DNA of 64,000 bases, taken from Pelagibius sp037652055. GTDB lineage: Bacteria; Pseudomonadota; Alphaproteobacteria; Kiloniellales; Kiloniellaceae. The translations under genes were made by a program, and so were the position numbers. Positions within the stretch are counted from its first letter, which is position 1. Every line of letters starts with the position of its first letter. Positions 36,415 to 45,355 of this stretch are shown here, one piece after another. The notes beneath the pieces were generated by a model. That model had not been told where the DNA came from. It saw only the letters and a program-made list of their open reading frames with translations, and ran no database searches. The stretch is taken from positions 124,001 through 188,000 of the forward strand of contig NZ_JBBKAH010000012.1 in assembly GCF_037652055.1 (NCBI RefSeq), read 5' to 3'.

Positions 36415-38847
36415 ATGAAATCCCATGCCCAGGTCGTGGTCATCGGCGGCGGTGTCGTCGGCTGCAGCGTGCTCTACCACCTGACCAAGGCCGGCTGGCG
36501 CGACGTCGTGCTGCTGGAGCGCAACGAGCTGACCTCGGGCTCGACCTGGCACGCCGCCGGCGGCATGCACACCCTGAACAGCGATCCCAATGTCGCCAGG
36601 CTGCAGACCTACACCATCAACCTCTACAAGGAGATCGAAGCGATCTCCGGCCAGTCCTGCAGCATTCACATGCCCGGCGGCCTGATGCTCGCGGATACCC
36701 CGGAGTGGCTGGATTTTTTGAAGGTGACCCAGGGCAAGGCGCGGGTGCTGGGCCTGGAGACCGAACTGATCTCCATGGAGGAAGCGAAGGCGCTTCATCC
36801 CCTCATCAACGAGAAGCGCTTCCTCGGCGCGCTCCACGATCCGATGGAAGGCCATGTCGATCCCGCCGGCGTGACCCACGCCTACGCCAAGTCGGCGCGC
36901 ATCGGCGGCGCCGAGATCGAGCGCTTCACCCGCGTCGTCGACCTGCAGCCGCTCGCCGGCGGCGGCTGGGAGGTGATCACCGACAAGGGCGGCATCAAGG
37001 CCGAGCACGTGGTGAACTGCGGCGGCCTCTGGGCCCGCGAAGTCGGCCGCATGGTCGGCCTGGAACTGCCGGTGCTGGCCATGGAGCACCACTACCTGAT
37101 CACCGACGAGATGCCGGAGGTGAGCGGCCGCGGCCAGGAGCTGCCGCACTGCATCGACTTCGGCGCCGAGATCTACATGCGCCAGGAGGGCAAGGGCCTG
37201 GTGATGGGCACCTACGAGCGCAACTGCGTGCCGTGGTCGCCCAAGCAGACGCCGTGGGACTTCGGCCACGAGCTGCTGCAGCCCGATCTGGATCGCATCT
37301 CCGGCAATCTCGCCATGGCCTTCGACCACTTCCCGGCGCTGGAGACCGCCGGCATCAAGCAGGTCATCAACGGCCCCTTCACCTTCGCGCCCGACGGCAA
37401 CCCCCTGGTCGGCCCGGTGCGCGGCCTGAAGAACTTCTGGGTGGCTTGCGGCGTCATGGCCGGCTTCAGCCAGGGCGGCGGCGTCGGCCTCGCGCTCTCC
37501 AACTGGATGGTCGAGGGCGACCCGGGCTTCGACGTCTTCGCCATGGACGTCGCGCGCTTCGGCGACTACGCGACCATGGCCTACACCAACGCCAAGGTGC
37601 GCGAAAACTACGGCCGCCGCTTCCGGATCACCTTCCCGAATGAGGAACTGCCGGCGGCGCGCCCGCTGCGCACCACGGCGATCTACGACCGCCTGAAGAA
37701 CGAGGAGAACGCCGTGTTCGGCGCGTCCTACGGCATGGAGCACGTCCTGTGGTTCGCGCCCGAGGGCGAGGAGCCCTACGAGACGCCGAGCTACCGCCGC
37801 TCCAACGCCTTCGAGCACGCCAAGGCCGAATGCAAGGCGGTGCGCGAGGCGGTGGGCATGACGGAGACGGCGATCTTCGCCAAGTACGAGGTGACCGGGC
37901 CGGACGCCGAGAGCTGGCTGTCGCACCTGCTGACCAACCGCATGCCACGTGAAGGCCGCCTGGTGCTGTCGCCCATGCTGAACCCGCAGGGCAAGATCAT
38001 CGGCGACTTCACCGTCGCCAAGGCGGGGCCGGAGCGTTTCTTCATCTTCGGCTCCGGCATCGCCGAGGATCTGCATATGCGCTGGTTCGAGCAGCACCTG
38101 CCGAAAAGCGGCGTGACCCTGCGGTGCCGCAGCCGCGACATGCACGGCTTCATCGTTGCCGGACCGAAGTCGCGCGACCTCCTGGCGCGGCTCACCGACG
38201 AGGATGTCTCCAACGAAGGCTTCCCCTTCATGGACTTCCGCCGCATGGACCTCGGCATGGTGCCGGCCTGGGTCGGGCGGATCAACTTCACCGGCGACCT
38301 CGGCTACGAGCTCTGGGTGGCGCCCGACGGCCTGCGCCGCCTCTATGACGACCTGCTGGTGGCGGGCAAGGATCTCGGCCTGCGCCAGTTCGGCCTGCGC
38401 GCCATCCTTTCCCTGCGCCTGGAGAAGAGCTACGGCACTTGGGCGCGCGAATACCGCCCGATCTATACGGCCGCCGAGGCGGGGCTCGACCGCTTCGTCG
38501 ACCTGAAGAAGAACGCCTTCATCGGCCGCGACGCCGCGCTGAAGGAAAAGGAGACCGGCCCCAAGCTGCGACTCGTCACCTTCGTCGTCGATGCCGCCGT
38601 CGACGAGAAGGGCGCTGCCGACGTGGTGGGCGACGAGCCGGTCTGGCACGACGGCAAGGTGGTCGGCTGGGTGACCTCCGGCGGCTACGCCCACTGGGCC
38701 GATTGCTCGGTGGCGATGGGCTACGTGCCGGCGGAACTGGAGACGGCGAACGGCGGCTTCGAGATCGAGATCCTCGGGAACCGCCGCCCGGCGAGGATCC
38801 AGCCCGAGCCGCTGTTCGACCCCAAGCGCGAGAGAATGCTGGGGTAG
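36415..38847 (+). CDS. Dimethylglycine/sarcosine dehydrogenase-like flavoprotein (DAO + GcvT)
   Basis: An 810-residue protein in two halves. The N-terminal DAO domain has VVVIGGGVVGCSVLYHLTKA at 7-26 and TSGSTWHAAGGMHT, with His46 the likely covalent FAD site as in dimethylglycine and sarcosine dehydrogenases. A middle FAO-type linker follows. The C-terminal GcvT folate-binding domain runs from about 470 (KYEVTGPDAESWLSHLLTNR, RINFTGDLGYELWV, GLRAILSLRLEKSYGTWARE). It would demethylate an N-methyl glycine and hand the carbon to tetrahydrofolate. Near SoxBDAG it suggests stepwise betaine or choline breakdown. Confidence 0.9.
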   Translation: MKSHAQVVVIGGGVVGCSVLYHLTKAGWRDVVLLERNELTSGSTWHAAGGMHTLNSDPNVARLQTYTINLYKEIEAISGQSCSIHMPGGLMLADTPEWLDFLKVTQGKARVLGLETELISMEEAKALHPLINEKRFLGALHDPMEGHVDPAGVTHAYAKSARIGGAEIERFTRVVDLQPLAGGGWEVITDKGGIKAEHVVNCGGLWAREVGRMVGLELPVLAMEHHYLITDEMPEVSGRGQELPHCIDFGAEIYMRQEGKGLVMGTYERNCVPWSPKQTPWDFGHELLQPDLDRISGNLAMAFDHFPALETAGIKQVINGPFTFAPDGNPLVGPVRGLKNFWVACGVMAGFSQGGGVGLALSNWMVEGDPGFDVFAMDVARFGDYATMAYTNAKVRENYGRRFRITFPNEELPAARPLRTTAIYDRLKNEENAVFGASYGMEHVLWFAPEGEEPYETPSYRRSNAFEHAKAECKAVREAVGMTETAIFAKYEVTGPDAESWLSHLLTNRMPREGRLVLSPMLNPQGKIIGDFTVAKAGPERFFIFGSGIAEDLHMRWFEQHLPKSGVTLRCRSRDMHGFIVAGPKSRDLLARLTDEDVSNEGFPFMDFRRMDLGMVPAWVGRINFTGDLGYELWVAPDGLRRLYDDLLVAGKDLGLRQFGLRAILSLRLEKSYGTWAREYRPIYTAAEAGLDRFVDLKKNAFIGRDAALKEKETGPKLRLVTFVVDAAVDEKGAADVVGDEPVWHDGKVVGWVTSGGYAHWADCSVAMGYVPAELETANGGFEIEILGNRRPARIQPEPLFDPKRERMLG

Positions 38848-39268
38848 GCGCCGGACTGCCTGCCAGACCGCCCTTGGGCTTTTCGGTTATCTATGGTAGC
38901 AGTTAGCTGCGCGCCTGCGGTGTGCGGGCTTGGCGGGAATTGGTATGAGAAACAAGCCATTGGGCGGCCAATTTCTACTGTGAAGCGCTCTTGAAGTCGT
39001 GCAGTATGGAATTAGTTTCCGCTATGCGGGAGCAGACCACGTTGAAAGCCTCGGAACAGAGGCGGTGGCAACGATAAAAGTTCGGGGAGGAAAGCAAGGC
39101 GGCGCTGCTGGCGAGAGGAGAGGTGCGGTTGTCGGGTCCCGATGGGTCCGACGCTGGGCCTTGGTCCAGAACAGTCCGGCCAGGTCCTTGGGCGGCCGCA
39201 GGCGGAGCCGGGCTCCGACGGCCAGAGCGGGCCGGCGCAGGCGCAGTCCACAGAATCCCCGAATTTGG

Positions 39269-39283
39269 TGACATCGCATGTCA
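39269..39283. promoter_or_regulatory. Perfect palindrome, possible operator of the TRAP operon
   Basis: TGACATCGCATGTCA: 6 bp perfect arms with a 3-base centre, 181 bases before the dctP start. The size suits a dimeric repressor such as a GntR/FadR-type protein, a common controller of TRAP operons; no regulator gene is adjacent. Confidence 0.4.
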
Positions 39284-39295
39284 GCGGTTCCGCGA

Positions 39296-39314
39296 TCCCA
39301 CGCCTGTCGTGGGA
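39296..39314. promoter_or_regulatory. Hairpin in the leader region of the TRAP operon
   Basis: TCCCACG, loop CCTGT, CGTGGGA is a perfect 7 bp stem 13 bases after the operator-like palindrome. There is no T-run on either strand. Confidence 0.35.
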
Positions 39315-39463
39315 GCCGGACCGGGCCGAAACGTGTAGGTTGTGACGGGTTGGAGACGTTCGAGCGTACGGGCAGCCAGAAGCCTTAGCCAAGAGCCTAA
39401 GAAAGGCCGGCCCACGAACGGGTGAATAATCTGACGGGTAAACGATCCCTAGGGAGGAAAGCT

Positions 39464-40603
39464 GTGAAAGACACTACCGAAAACAAGACCTTTTCGCGCC
39501 GCAAGCTGCTGAAGGGCGGCGCCATCGCCGCCGGCGCTACGGCGGCCAGCACGCTGGCCGCCCCGGCCGTTGTCGGCCAGAGCGCCACCGTGGTGAAGAT
39601 GCAGACGTCCTGGCCGTCGTCCGACATCTGGATGGATTTCGCCCGCCAGTACGTCGAGCGCGTGGAGCAGATGTCCGGCGGCCGCCTGAAGATCGACCTG
39701 CTGCCGGCCGGCGCCGTGGTCGGCGCCTTCCAGGTGCTGGACGCGGTGAACGACGGCGTGATCGACGCCGCCCACACCGTGCCGGTCTACTGGTACGGCA
39801 AGCACAAGGCCGCCTCCCTGTTCGGCACCGGCCCGGTGTTCGGCGGCAGCGCGACCACCATGCTGACGTGGTTCTATGCCGGTGGGGGCCAGGATCTCTA
39901 CAAGGAGCTGACTCAGGACATTCTCGGCCTCAACGTCTATGGCTTCTACGGCTTCCCGATGCCGGCCCAGCCCTTCGGCTGGTTCAAGAACCCGGTCACC
40001 TCGGTGAACGACGTGCAGGGCTTCAAGTACCGCACCGTCGGCCTCGCCGCCGACCTGATGCAGCGGCTCGGCATGAGCGTCGCGCAGCTGCCGGGCGGCG
40101 AAATCGTGCCGGCCATGGAGCGCGGCGTGATCGACGCCTTCGAGTTCAACAACCCGTCATCGGACATGCGCTTCGGCGCCCAGGACGTGGCCAAGAACTA
40201 CATGCTGTCGTCCTACCACCAGGCCTCCGAGTCGTTCGAGTTCCTGTTCAACAAGGACTTCTTCGACGACCTGCCGGAAGACCTCCAGGCCATCCTGAAA
40301 TACGGTGTCGAGGCGGTCAGCACCTCCAACACGGCGCTGGCGTACGACAACTACTCGGCCGACCTGAAGAAGCTGCAGGAGGAGCACGGGGTTACCGTCC
40401 ACCGCACCTCCAAGGAGATCCTCGACGCCCAGCTTAAGGCCTGGGATGCGATCATCCCCGAGCTGGAGCAGGACGCCTACATGAAGAAGGTGCTGGACAG
40501 CCAGCGCGCCTGGGTGGAGCGGGTCGTGTTCTACGAGCTGATGAACGCGCCGGATTACGCGCTCGCCTACGACCACTACTTCCCGGGCAAGCTGAAGCTG
40601 TAA
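39464..40603 (+). CDS. dctP: TRAP transporter substrate-binding protein (Tat-exported)
   Basis: A 379-residue periplasmic binding protein of the DctP family. The N-terminus has a twin-arginine signal, SRRKLLKGGAIAAGATAAS, cleaved near GQSATVV. The mature part has the long ligand-gating helix and VAQLPGGEIVPAMERGVIDA, closest in style to TRAP proteins for 2-oxo or hydroxy monocarboxylates and mannitol-type acids. The GTG start at 39464 follows AGGGAGGAAA; an ATG at 39422 would add 14 residues before the Tat motif. A strong hairpin separates it from dctQ. Confidence 0.92.
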   Translation: MKDTTENKTFSRRKLLKGGAIAAGATAASTLAAPAVVGQSATVVKMQTSWPSSDIWMDFARQYVERVEQMSGGRLKIDLLPAGAVVGAFQVLDAVNDGVIDAAHTVPVYWYGKHKAASLFGTGPVFGGSATTMLTWFYAGGGQDLYKELTQDILGLNVYGFYGFPMPAQPFGWFKNPVTSVNDVQGFKYRTVGLAADLMQRLGMSVAQLPGGEIVPAMERGVIDAFEFNNPSSDMRFGAQDVAKNYMLSSYHQASESFEFLFNKDFFDDLPEDLQAILKYGVEAVSTSNTALAYDNYSADLKKLQEEHGVTVHRTSKEILDAQLKAWDAIIPELEQDAYMKKVLDSQRAWVERVVFYELMNAPDYALAYDHYFPGKLKL

Positions 40604-40626
40604 GCTTCGCTTGCGCAGCAGCTGCC

Positions 40627-40658
40627 GCTCCGGGGTCCGCTTTGGCGGGCCCCGGAGC
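40627..40658 (+). terminator. Strong hairpin between dctP and dctQ
   Basis: Arms 40627-40640 (GCTCCGGGGTCCGC) and 40645-40658 (GCGGGCCCCGGAGC) pair over 14 bp with one T-G wobble around the loop TTTG. It is followed by no T-run, so it fits a partial attenuator or a stabiliser of the dctP message that lets the binding protein be made in excess over the permease. Confidence 0.6.
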
Positions 40659-40696
40659 GCCTTGCTTAGGCACCCTCCCGAGGGTATGACTTCGCC

Positions 40697-41341
40697 ATGA
40701 TCCGCTACATCAAGTTCGCCGACAGCGTCTCGGCGTGGTTCGGCAAGGCCTTTGCCTGGACCATCTTGGTGATGACCTTCGCCATGTCGTACGAGGTCAT
40801 CGTCCGCTACCTGTTCAACTCGCCGACATCCTGGTCGCTCGACGTCGCTTTCATCATGTACGGCGCCCTCTTCATGATGGGTGGCGCCTACACGCTGTCG
40901 CGCGGCGGCCACGTCCGCGGAGACTTCATCTATCGCCTCTGGCAGCCGCGCACGCAGGCCAAGGTGGAGTTCGTGCTCTACTTCCTGTTCTTCTTCCCGG
41001 GCGTGATCGCCTTGATACTCGCCGGCTGGAAGTACGCCTCGCGCTCCTGGGGCTATTTGGAGGTGAGCGTGAACAGCCCGGCCGGCGTGCCGATCTTCCA
41101 GCTGAAGGCGGTGATCGTGGCGGCCGGAATCCTGCTCTTGATCCAGGGCATCGCCCAGGTCCTGCGCTGCGTCGTCTGCATGCGCACGAACGAATGGATG
41201 CAGGCGGCCGACGACATCGAGGAGACCGAGGTCCTGCTGATGGAGAAGGGGACGCACGACGTCCTCGCCCACGGGTCAGAAGCCATTGATATCGTCTGGC
41301 CGCCGAACGGTGGCGGCAGTGAAGGCAGCAAGCGATCATGA
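40697..41341 (+). CDS. dctQ: TRAP transporter small permease
   Basis: A 214-residue inner-membrane protein with four hydrophobic segments (FAWTILVMTFAMSYEVIVRY, FIMYGALFMMGGAYTLSRGG, VEFVLYFLFFFPGVIALILA, LKAVIVAAGILLLIQGIAQV). YEVIVRYLFNSPTSWSLDV is the conserved DctQ segment. A longer than usual charged C-terminal tail of about 50 residues follows. The stop overlaps the dctM start by ATGA. Confidence 0.92.
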   Translation: MIRYIKFADSVSAWFGKAFAWTILVMTFAMSYEVIVRYLFNSPTSWSLDVAFIMYGALFMMGGAYTLSRGGHVRGDFIYRLWQPRTQAKVEFVLYFLFFFPGVIALILAGWKYASRSWGYLEVSVNSPAGVPIFQLKAVIVAAGILLLIQGIAQVLRCVVCMRTNEWMQAADDIEETEVLLMEKGTHDVLAHGSEAIDIVWPPNGGGSEGSKRS

Positions 41342-42756
41342 GTGATCCCCAAATCGCCCTCTTTATGCTGGGCGTCTTTCTGATCATCATTTTTCTGGGA
41401 TTCCCGATCGCCTTCACGCTGATGGCCATGGGGATCAGCTTCGGCTACTACGCCTACTTCGACGGTCACCGCATGTGGCGGGCCTACGACCGCGCGGTCG
41501 AGAACGGCGCCGACTGGTGGACCCAGGCCGAGCTCTGGGTCGAGGGGCTGTTCAACAACCGAATATTCGACCTCTTCGTCAACCAGACCTATTCGGTGAT
41601 GACGAACGAGGTGCTCACCGCGGTGCCGCTGTTCCTCTTCATGGGCTACGTGGTGGAGCGCGCCAACATCGTCTCACGCCTGTTCTCCACGCTGAACATC
41701 GCCGCGAAGAACATTCCGGGTTCCATGGCGGTGGCGGCGCTGATCACCTGCACCCTCTTTGCCACGGCGACCGGCATCGTCGGCGCGGTGGTGACGCTGA
41801 TGGGCCTGCTGGCACTGCCTGCGATGCTGAATGCGCGCTACGACAACAGCTTCGCCTCGGGCATCATCTGCGCCGGCGGCACGCTGGGCATCCTCATCCC
41901 GCCCTCGATCATGCTGATCGTCTATGCCGCGTCTTCGGGCGTGTCGATCGTGCAGCTCTACGCCGGCGCGCTGCTGCCGGGCCTGCTGCTGTCCGGCCTC
42001 TATCTGGTCTACGTGGTCGGGCGCTCGATCCTGCAGCCCAGCGTGGCGCCGAAGCCGACGGCGGACGAGGTACCGGACGTGCCGATGGGCCGGCTGATCT
42101 TCATGCTGCTCACCTCGTTCTTCCCGCTGGCCTTCCTCATTCTGGCGGTGCTCGGCGCGATCCTCTTCGGCCTGGCGACGCCGACGGAGGCGGCCTCCAT
42201 CGGCGCCCTCGGCGGCCTCGTGCTGGCCGTCGCCTACCGGGCGCTGACCTGGAACCGCCTGCGGGAATCGGTCTATCTGACCGTGCGCACGACGGCGATG
42301 GTCTGCTGGCTGTTCGTCGGCTCCTGGACCTTCTCCTCGGTGTTCTCCTACCTGGGCGGCGAGACGGTCATCTATGAATTCATTACCGGCCTCGACCTGA
42401 CGCCGCTGCAGTTCCTGCTGTTGGCTCAGCTCATCATCTTCCTGCTCGGCTGGCCGCTCGAGTGGTCGGAGATCATCATCATCTTCGTGCCGATCTTCCT
42501 GCCGCTGCTGCCTTACTTCGGCATCGACCCGCTGTTCTTCGGCATCCTGGTCGCGCTCAATCTGCAGACGTCGTTCCTGACCCCGCCAATGGCGATGTCG
42601 GCCTACTATCTGAAGGGAATAGCGCCGCCCCATGTCACGCTGATACAGATCTTCAAGGGTTGCTTCCCTTACCTGATGCTGGTCTTCGTCGCCATGATTG
42701 TGCTCTACAACTTCCCGCAGATCGCCTTCTGGCTGCCGCACATGATCTATCGTTGA
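41338..42756 (+). CDS. dctM: TRAP transporter large permease
   Basis: A 472-residue DctM-type permease that couples sodium or proton entry to substrate uptake. It shows FLGFPIAFTLMAMGISFGYY at the start, NIPGSMAVAALITCTLFATATGIVGAVVTLMGLLALPAMLN, and GTLGILIPPSIMLIVYAASSGVS, the family signature. It has some 12 helices. A 40-residue insertion after the first helix is seen in the mannitol/chloroaromatic-type branch. Confidence 0.94.
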   Translation: MSDPQIALFMLGVFLIIIFLGFPIAFTLMAMGISFGYYAYFDGHRMWRAYDRAVENGADWWTQAELWVEGLFNNRIFDLFVNQTYSVMTNEVLTAVPLFLFMGYVVERANIVSRLFSTLNIAAKNIPGSMAVAALITCTLFATATGIVGAVVTLMGLLALPAMLNARYDNSFASGIICAGGTLGILIPPSIMLIVYAASSGVSIVQLYAGALLPGLLLSGLYLVYVVGRSILQPSVAPKPTADEVPDVPMGRLIFMLLTSFFPLAFLILAVLGAILFGLATPTEAASIGALGGLVLAVAYRALTWNRLRESVYLTVRTTAMVCWLFVGSWTFSSVFSYLGGETVIYEFITGLDLTPLQFLLLAQLIIFLLGWPLEWSEIIIIFVPIFLPLLPYFGIDPLFFGILVALNLQTSFLTPPMAMSAYYLKGIAPPHVTLIQIFKGCFPYLMLVFVAMIVLYNFPQIAFWLPHMIYR

Positions 42757-42766
42757 GGTTTCGCCG

Positions 42767-44101
42767 GTGAACCCCCTGCTGCAACTTGGCGCCGTCGAAC
42801 AACGCGACCGCCTGGCTTCGGGTGCCCTGCGCGCGGTAGAGCTGGCGGAGGCCTGCCTGGAGCAGATCGCCCGGCGCGAGCCGGAGGTCGGCGCCTGGGC
42901 CTATCTGGACGGCGACCACGTCATGCGCCAGGCCAAGGCGCTCGACGAGCACCGGGCCAAGGGCCGCCCTGTTGGTCCGCTGCACGGCCTGCCGGTCGGC
43001 CTCAAGGACGTCATCGATACCGCCGGCATGCCGAGCGAGAACGGCACCCCGCTGGATTCCGGGCGCAAACCGGCGCACGACGCCTACGTGGTGAAGCGGC
43101 TGAAGCAGGCCGGCGCCGTCATCATGGGCAAGACGGTGACGACCGAATTGATGCTGCGCCACCCCGGCAAGACGCGCAATCCGCACAACCCGGCGCACAC
43201 GCCCGGCGGCTCTTCGTCCGGCTCCGCCGCCGCGGTCGCCTGCGGCATGGTCCCGCTCGCCATCGGCACCCAGACTCTCGGCTCGGTGATCCGCCCGGCC
43301 TCCTACTGCGGCACGGTCGGCTTCAAGCCCAGCTTCGGCGCCGTCCCGCGCAGCGGCGTGCTCAGCCAGGCGCCCTCGCTGGACACGCTTGGCGTGTTCG
43401 CGGCCAATGTCGCCGATGCGGCGCTGCTGGCCGACAACCTCTACGGCGACGACGCGGGGGATGAAGCGACAACGCTGGCGCCGGCGCCGCGGCTGCTCGA
43501 GATTTCAACCTCGAGCCCGCCGGTGAAGCCGGCCTTTGCCTTCGTGCGCCAGCCGGCCTGGGACACCGCCGACCCGGAAATGCAGGCGGGCTTCGCGGAG
43601 CTGGCCGAGGCGCTGGGCGAGGATTGCGACGAGGTCGACCTGCCGGGCCACTTCGGCGAGGCGATGAAGCTGTGCGAGCTGGTCCAGATGACCGAACTGG
43701 CGAAGTCGTATCATCACTACGCGCGGCGCGGACGCGACCAGTTGAGCCCGACGATGCAGCAGACGATGGACGAGGGCGGGCGCGTCCTGGCGCACGACTA
43801 CCTGGTCGCGCGCGACTGGCCACGTCTGCTGAACGATGCCCTGGAGGCCGTATTCGACCGCTACGATGCCATCCTCACGCCGGCCGCACCGGGCCCGGCG
43901 CCGGCAGGGCTCGAGTGGACCGGCAGTGCCGCCTTCAATGGCATCTGGACCTTCTGCGGTACGCCGGCGGTGACCCTGCCGCTGCTGCAGTCCGACAGCG
44001 GGCTGCCGATGGGGGTCCAGCTGGTGGGGCGGCGCGGCGACGATGGCCGGCTGTTGCGCACCGCCCAGTGGCTGGTGCAGTTTCTTTCGCAATCGGCGTA
44101 A
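42767..44101 (+). CDS. Amidase (amidase-signature family)
   Basis: A 444-residue hydrolase with the full catalytic triad: Lys80 (GLPVGLKDVIDT), cis-Ser149 (TPGGSSSGSAAAVA) and nucleophile Ser173 (GTQTLGSVIRPAS). The GTG start lies ten bases after the dctM stop, so it belongs to the TRAP operon. This suggests that the imported compound, or a product of it, is an amide; a carboxylate would be released. AtzF, GatA-like and malonamidase-type enzymes share the fold, and the C-terminal part does not tell them apart. Confidence 0.88.
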   Translation: MNPLLQLGAVEQRDRLASGALRAVELAEACLEQIARREPEVGAWAYLDGDHVMRQAKALDEHRAKGRPVGPLHGLPVGLKDVIDTAGMPSENGTPLDSGRKPAHDAYVVKRLKQAGAVIMGKTVTTELMLRHPGKTRNPHNPAHTPGGSSSGSAAAVACGMVPLAIGTQTLGSVIRPASYCGTVGFKPSFGAVPRSGVLSQAPSLDTLGVFAANVADAALLADNLYGDDAGDEATTLAPAPRLLEISTSSPPVKPAFAFVRQPAWDTADPEMQAGFAELAEALGEDCDEVDLPGHFGEAMKLCELVQMTELAKSYHHYARRGRDQLSPTMQQTMDEGGRVLAHDYLVARDWPRLLNDALEAVFDRYDAILTPAAPGPAPAGLEWTGSAAFNGIWTFCGTPAVTLPLLQSDSGLPMGVQLVGRRGDDGRLLRTAQWLVQFLSQSA

Positions 44102-44130
44102 CAGGGTCTGAACGACCCGGGGAGGATGCA

Positions 44131-44301
44131 GTGCGGGACAAGATTATCGGCATCGCGGCCATCGCCGTCCTGGCGGGCTTCATGGGCATCCTTTTGGGCT
44201 TCGTTCCCCATCTCGACCTGTCGATCGTCGTGGTGGTGGTCGTGCTGATGGCCGCTTACGACTTCTACCTCATGCTGTTCAAGAACAAGAACGGCGGCTG
44301 A
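44131..44301 (+). CDS. 56-residue two-helix membrane protein
   Basis: A small protein with a GTG start and a strong GGGGAGGA site six bases upstream. Its sequence is two hydrophobic segments (IIGIAAIAVLAGFMGILLGF and LSIVVVVVVLMAAYDFYLML) joined by VPHLD and ending in KNKNGG. The strong ribosome binding site and its position 29 bases after the amidase gene argue that it is real. It may be an accessory subunit of the TRAP system or a regulator of it; I know no named family. Confidence 0.65.
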   Translation: MRDKIIGIAAIAVLAGFMGILLGFVPHLDLSIVVVVVVLMAAYDFYLMLFKNKNGG

Positions 44302-44358
44302 ACGGTGCCGGGCAGGCTTATTCGCCGGAGAGCCGCATTCGATGTTAGGGAGTAGGGA

Positions 44359-45309
44359 ATGAAGGTTGCGCTCTTGGACGACTACCAGGGCGTCGCAATG
44401 ACCTGTGCCGACTGGTCGGCCGTGCGGTCCAAGGCGGAGATCACGGTCTTCCGGGATACCATCGTCGGGCTCGATGCGCTGGCCGAGCGGCTGGGAGACT
44501 TCGAGGTCATCGGCATCATGCGCGAGCGCACGCCTTTTCCCAAAGCGCTGCTGGAGCGCCTGCCGAAGCTGAAGCTGCTGGTCACCACCGGCCACCGCAA
44601 CGATTCCGTCGACATCGCCGCCGCCAAGGCCCTGGGCATCACGGTCTGCGGCACGCCGTCCTCGGCCCCCGCGGCGGCGGAGCTGACCTGGGCGCTGATC
44701 ATGGCGGCGGCGCGGCGCATCGACCTGGAAACCCGCTCGTTCCACGACGGCGGCTGGCAGGTCGGCCTGGGACGCGAGCTCAAGGGGGCGACGCTGGGCG
44801 TCATCGGGCTCGGCCGCCTCGGCGGACAGGTCGCCACCTACGGCCGCACCTTCGGCATGCGCGTGATCGCCTGGAGCCAGAACCTGACGGCCGAGCGCGC
44901 GGCCGAAGCCGGCGCCGAGGCGGTGAGCAAGGAGACGCTGTTCCGCGAGGCCGATTTCATCTCGGTCCACCTGAAGCTCAGCGATCGCTCGCGGGGACTG
45001 GTCGGCGCGGCGGATCTCGCGCTGATGAAGCCGGATGCGTGGATCGTGAACACGGCGCGCGGACCGATCATCGACCGCGCGGCCCTGCTGGCGGCCCTGA
45101 AGGACAGGCGCATCGGCGGCGCGGCGCTGGACGTTTTCGACGACGAGCCTCTGCCGGGCGATGACGCCCTGCGCCGCCTCGACAACGTGGTGGCGACGCC
45201 CCACGTCGGTTACGTGACGCGGGAGAACTACGCCACCATGTACCGCGTGACGGCGGAGAACATCCTCGCCTTCCTGGCCGGCACCCCGCAGAACGTCATC
45301 GAGCCCTGA
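44359..45309 (+). CDS. D-isomer-specific 2-hydroxyacid dehydrogenase family protein
   Basis: A 316-residue NAD-dependent dehydrogenase. GVIGLGRLGGQVA near 150 binds the cofactor. The catalytic Arg is in VNTARGPIID, the Glu in DVFDDEPLP and the His in ATPHVGYVT. It would oxidise or reduce a 2-hydroxy acid or phosphoglycerate-like compound. It is the last gene of the TRAP-amidase run (57 bases after the small membrane protein) and fits a pathway that handles a hydroxy or oxo acid. Confidence 0.9.
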   Translation: MKVALLDDYQGVAMTCADWSAVRSKAEITVFRDTIVGLDALAERLGDFEVIGIMRERTPFPKALLERLPKLKLLVTTGHRNDSVDIAAAKALGITVCGTPSSAPAAAELTWALIMAAARRIDLETRSFHDGGWQVGLGRELKGATLGVIGLGRLGGQVATYGRTFGMRVIAWSQNLTAERAAEAGAEAVSKETLFREADFISVHLKLSDRSRGLVGAADLALMKPDAWIVNTARGPIIDRAALLAALKDRRIGGAALDVFDDEPLPGDDALRRLDNVVATPHVGYVTRENYATMYRVTAENILAFLAGTPQNVIEP

Positions 45310-45355
45310 CTCGCTGGTTGACGCAGATCCGGAAAAATCCCCTCACAGTTCCGCA

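Larger units (their letters stand above)
38848..39463. other. 616-base intergenic region before the TRAP operon
   Basis: I see no convincing gene here; short open frames lack ribosome binding sites and family signatures. It contains a perfect 6-3-6 palindrome (39269-39283) and a 7-5-7 hairpin (39296-39314), both upstream of dctP, and ends with the ribosome binding site AGGGAGGAAA. A small RNA cannot be excluded. Confidence 0.5.

Noticed and set aside
38848..39463. Short open frames in the gap before the TRAP operon
   Set aside because: They overlap on both strands, lack ribosome binding sites and encode Arg and Pro-rich sequence.
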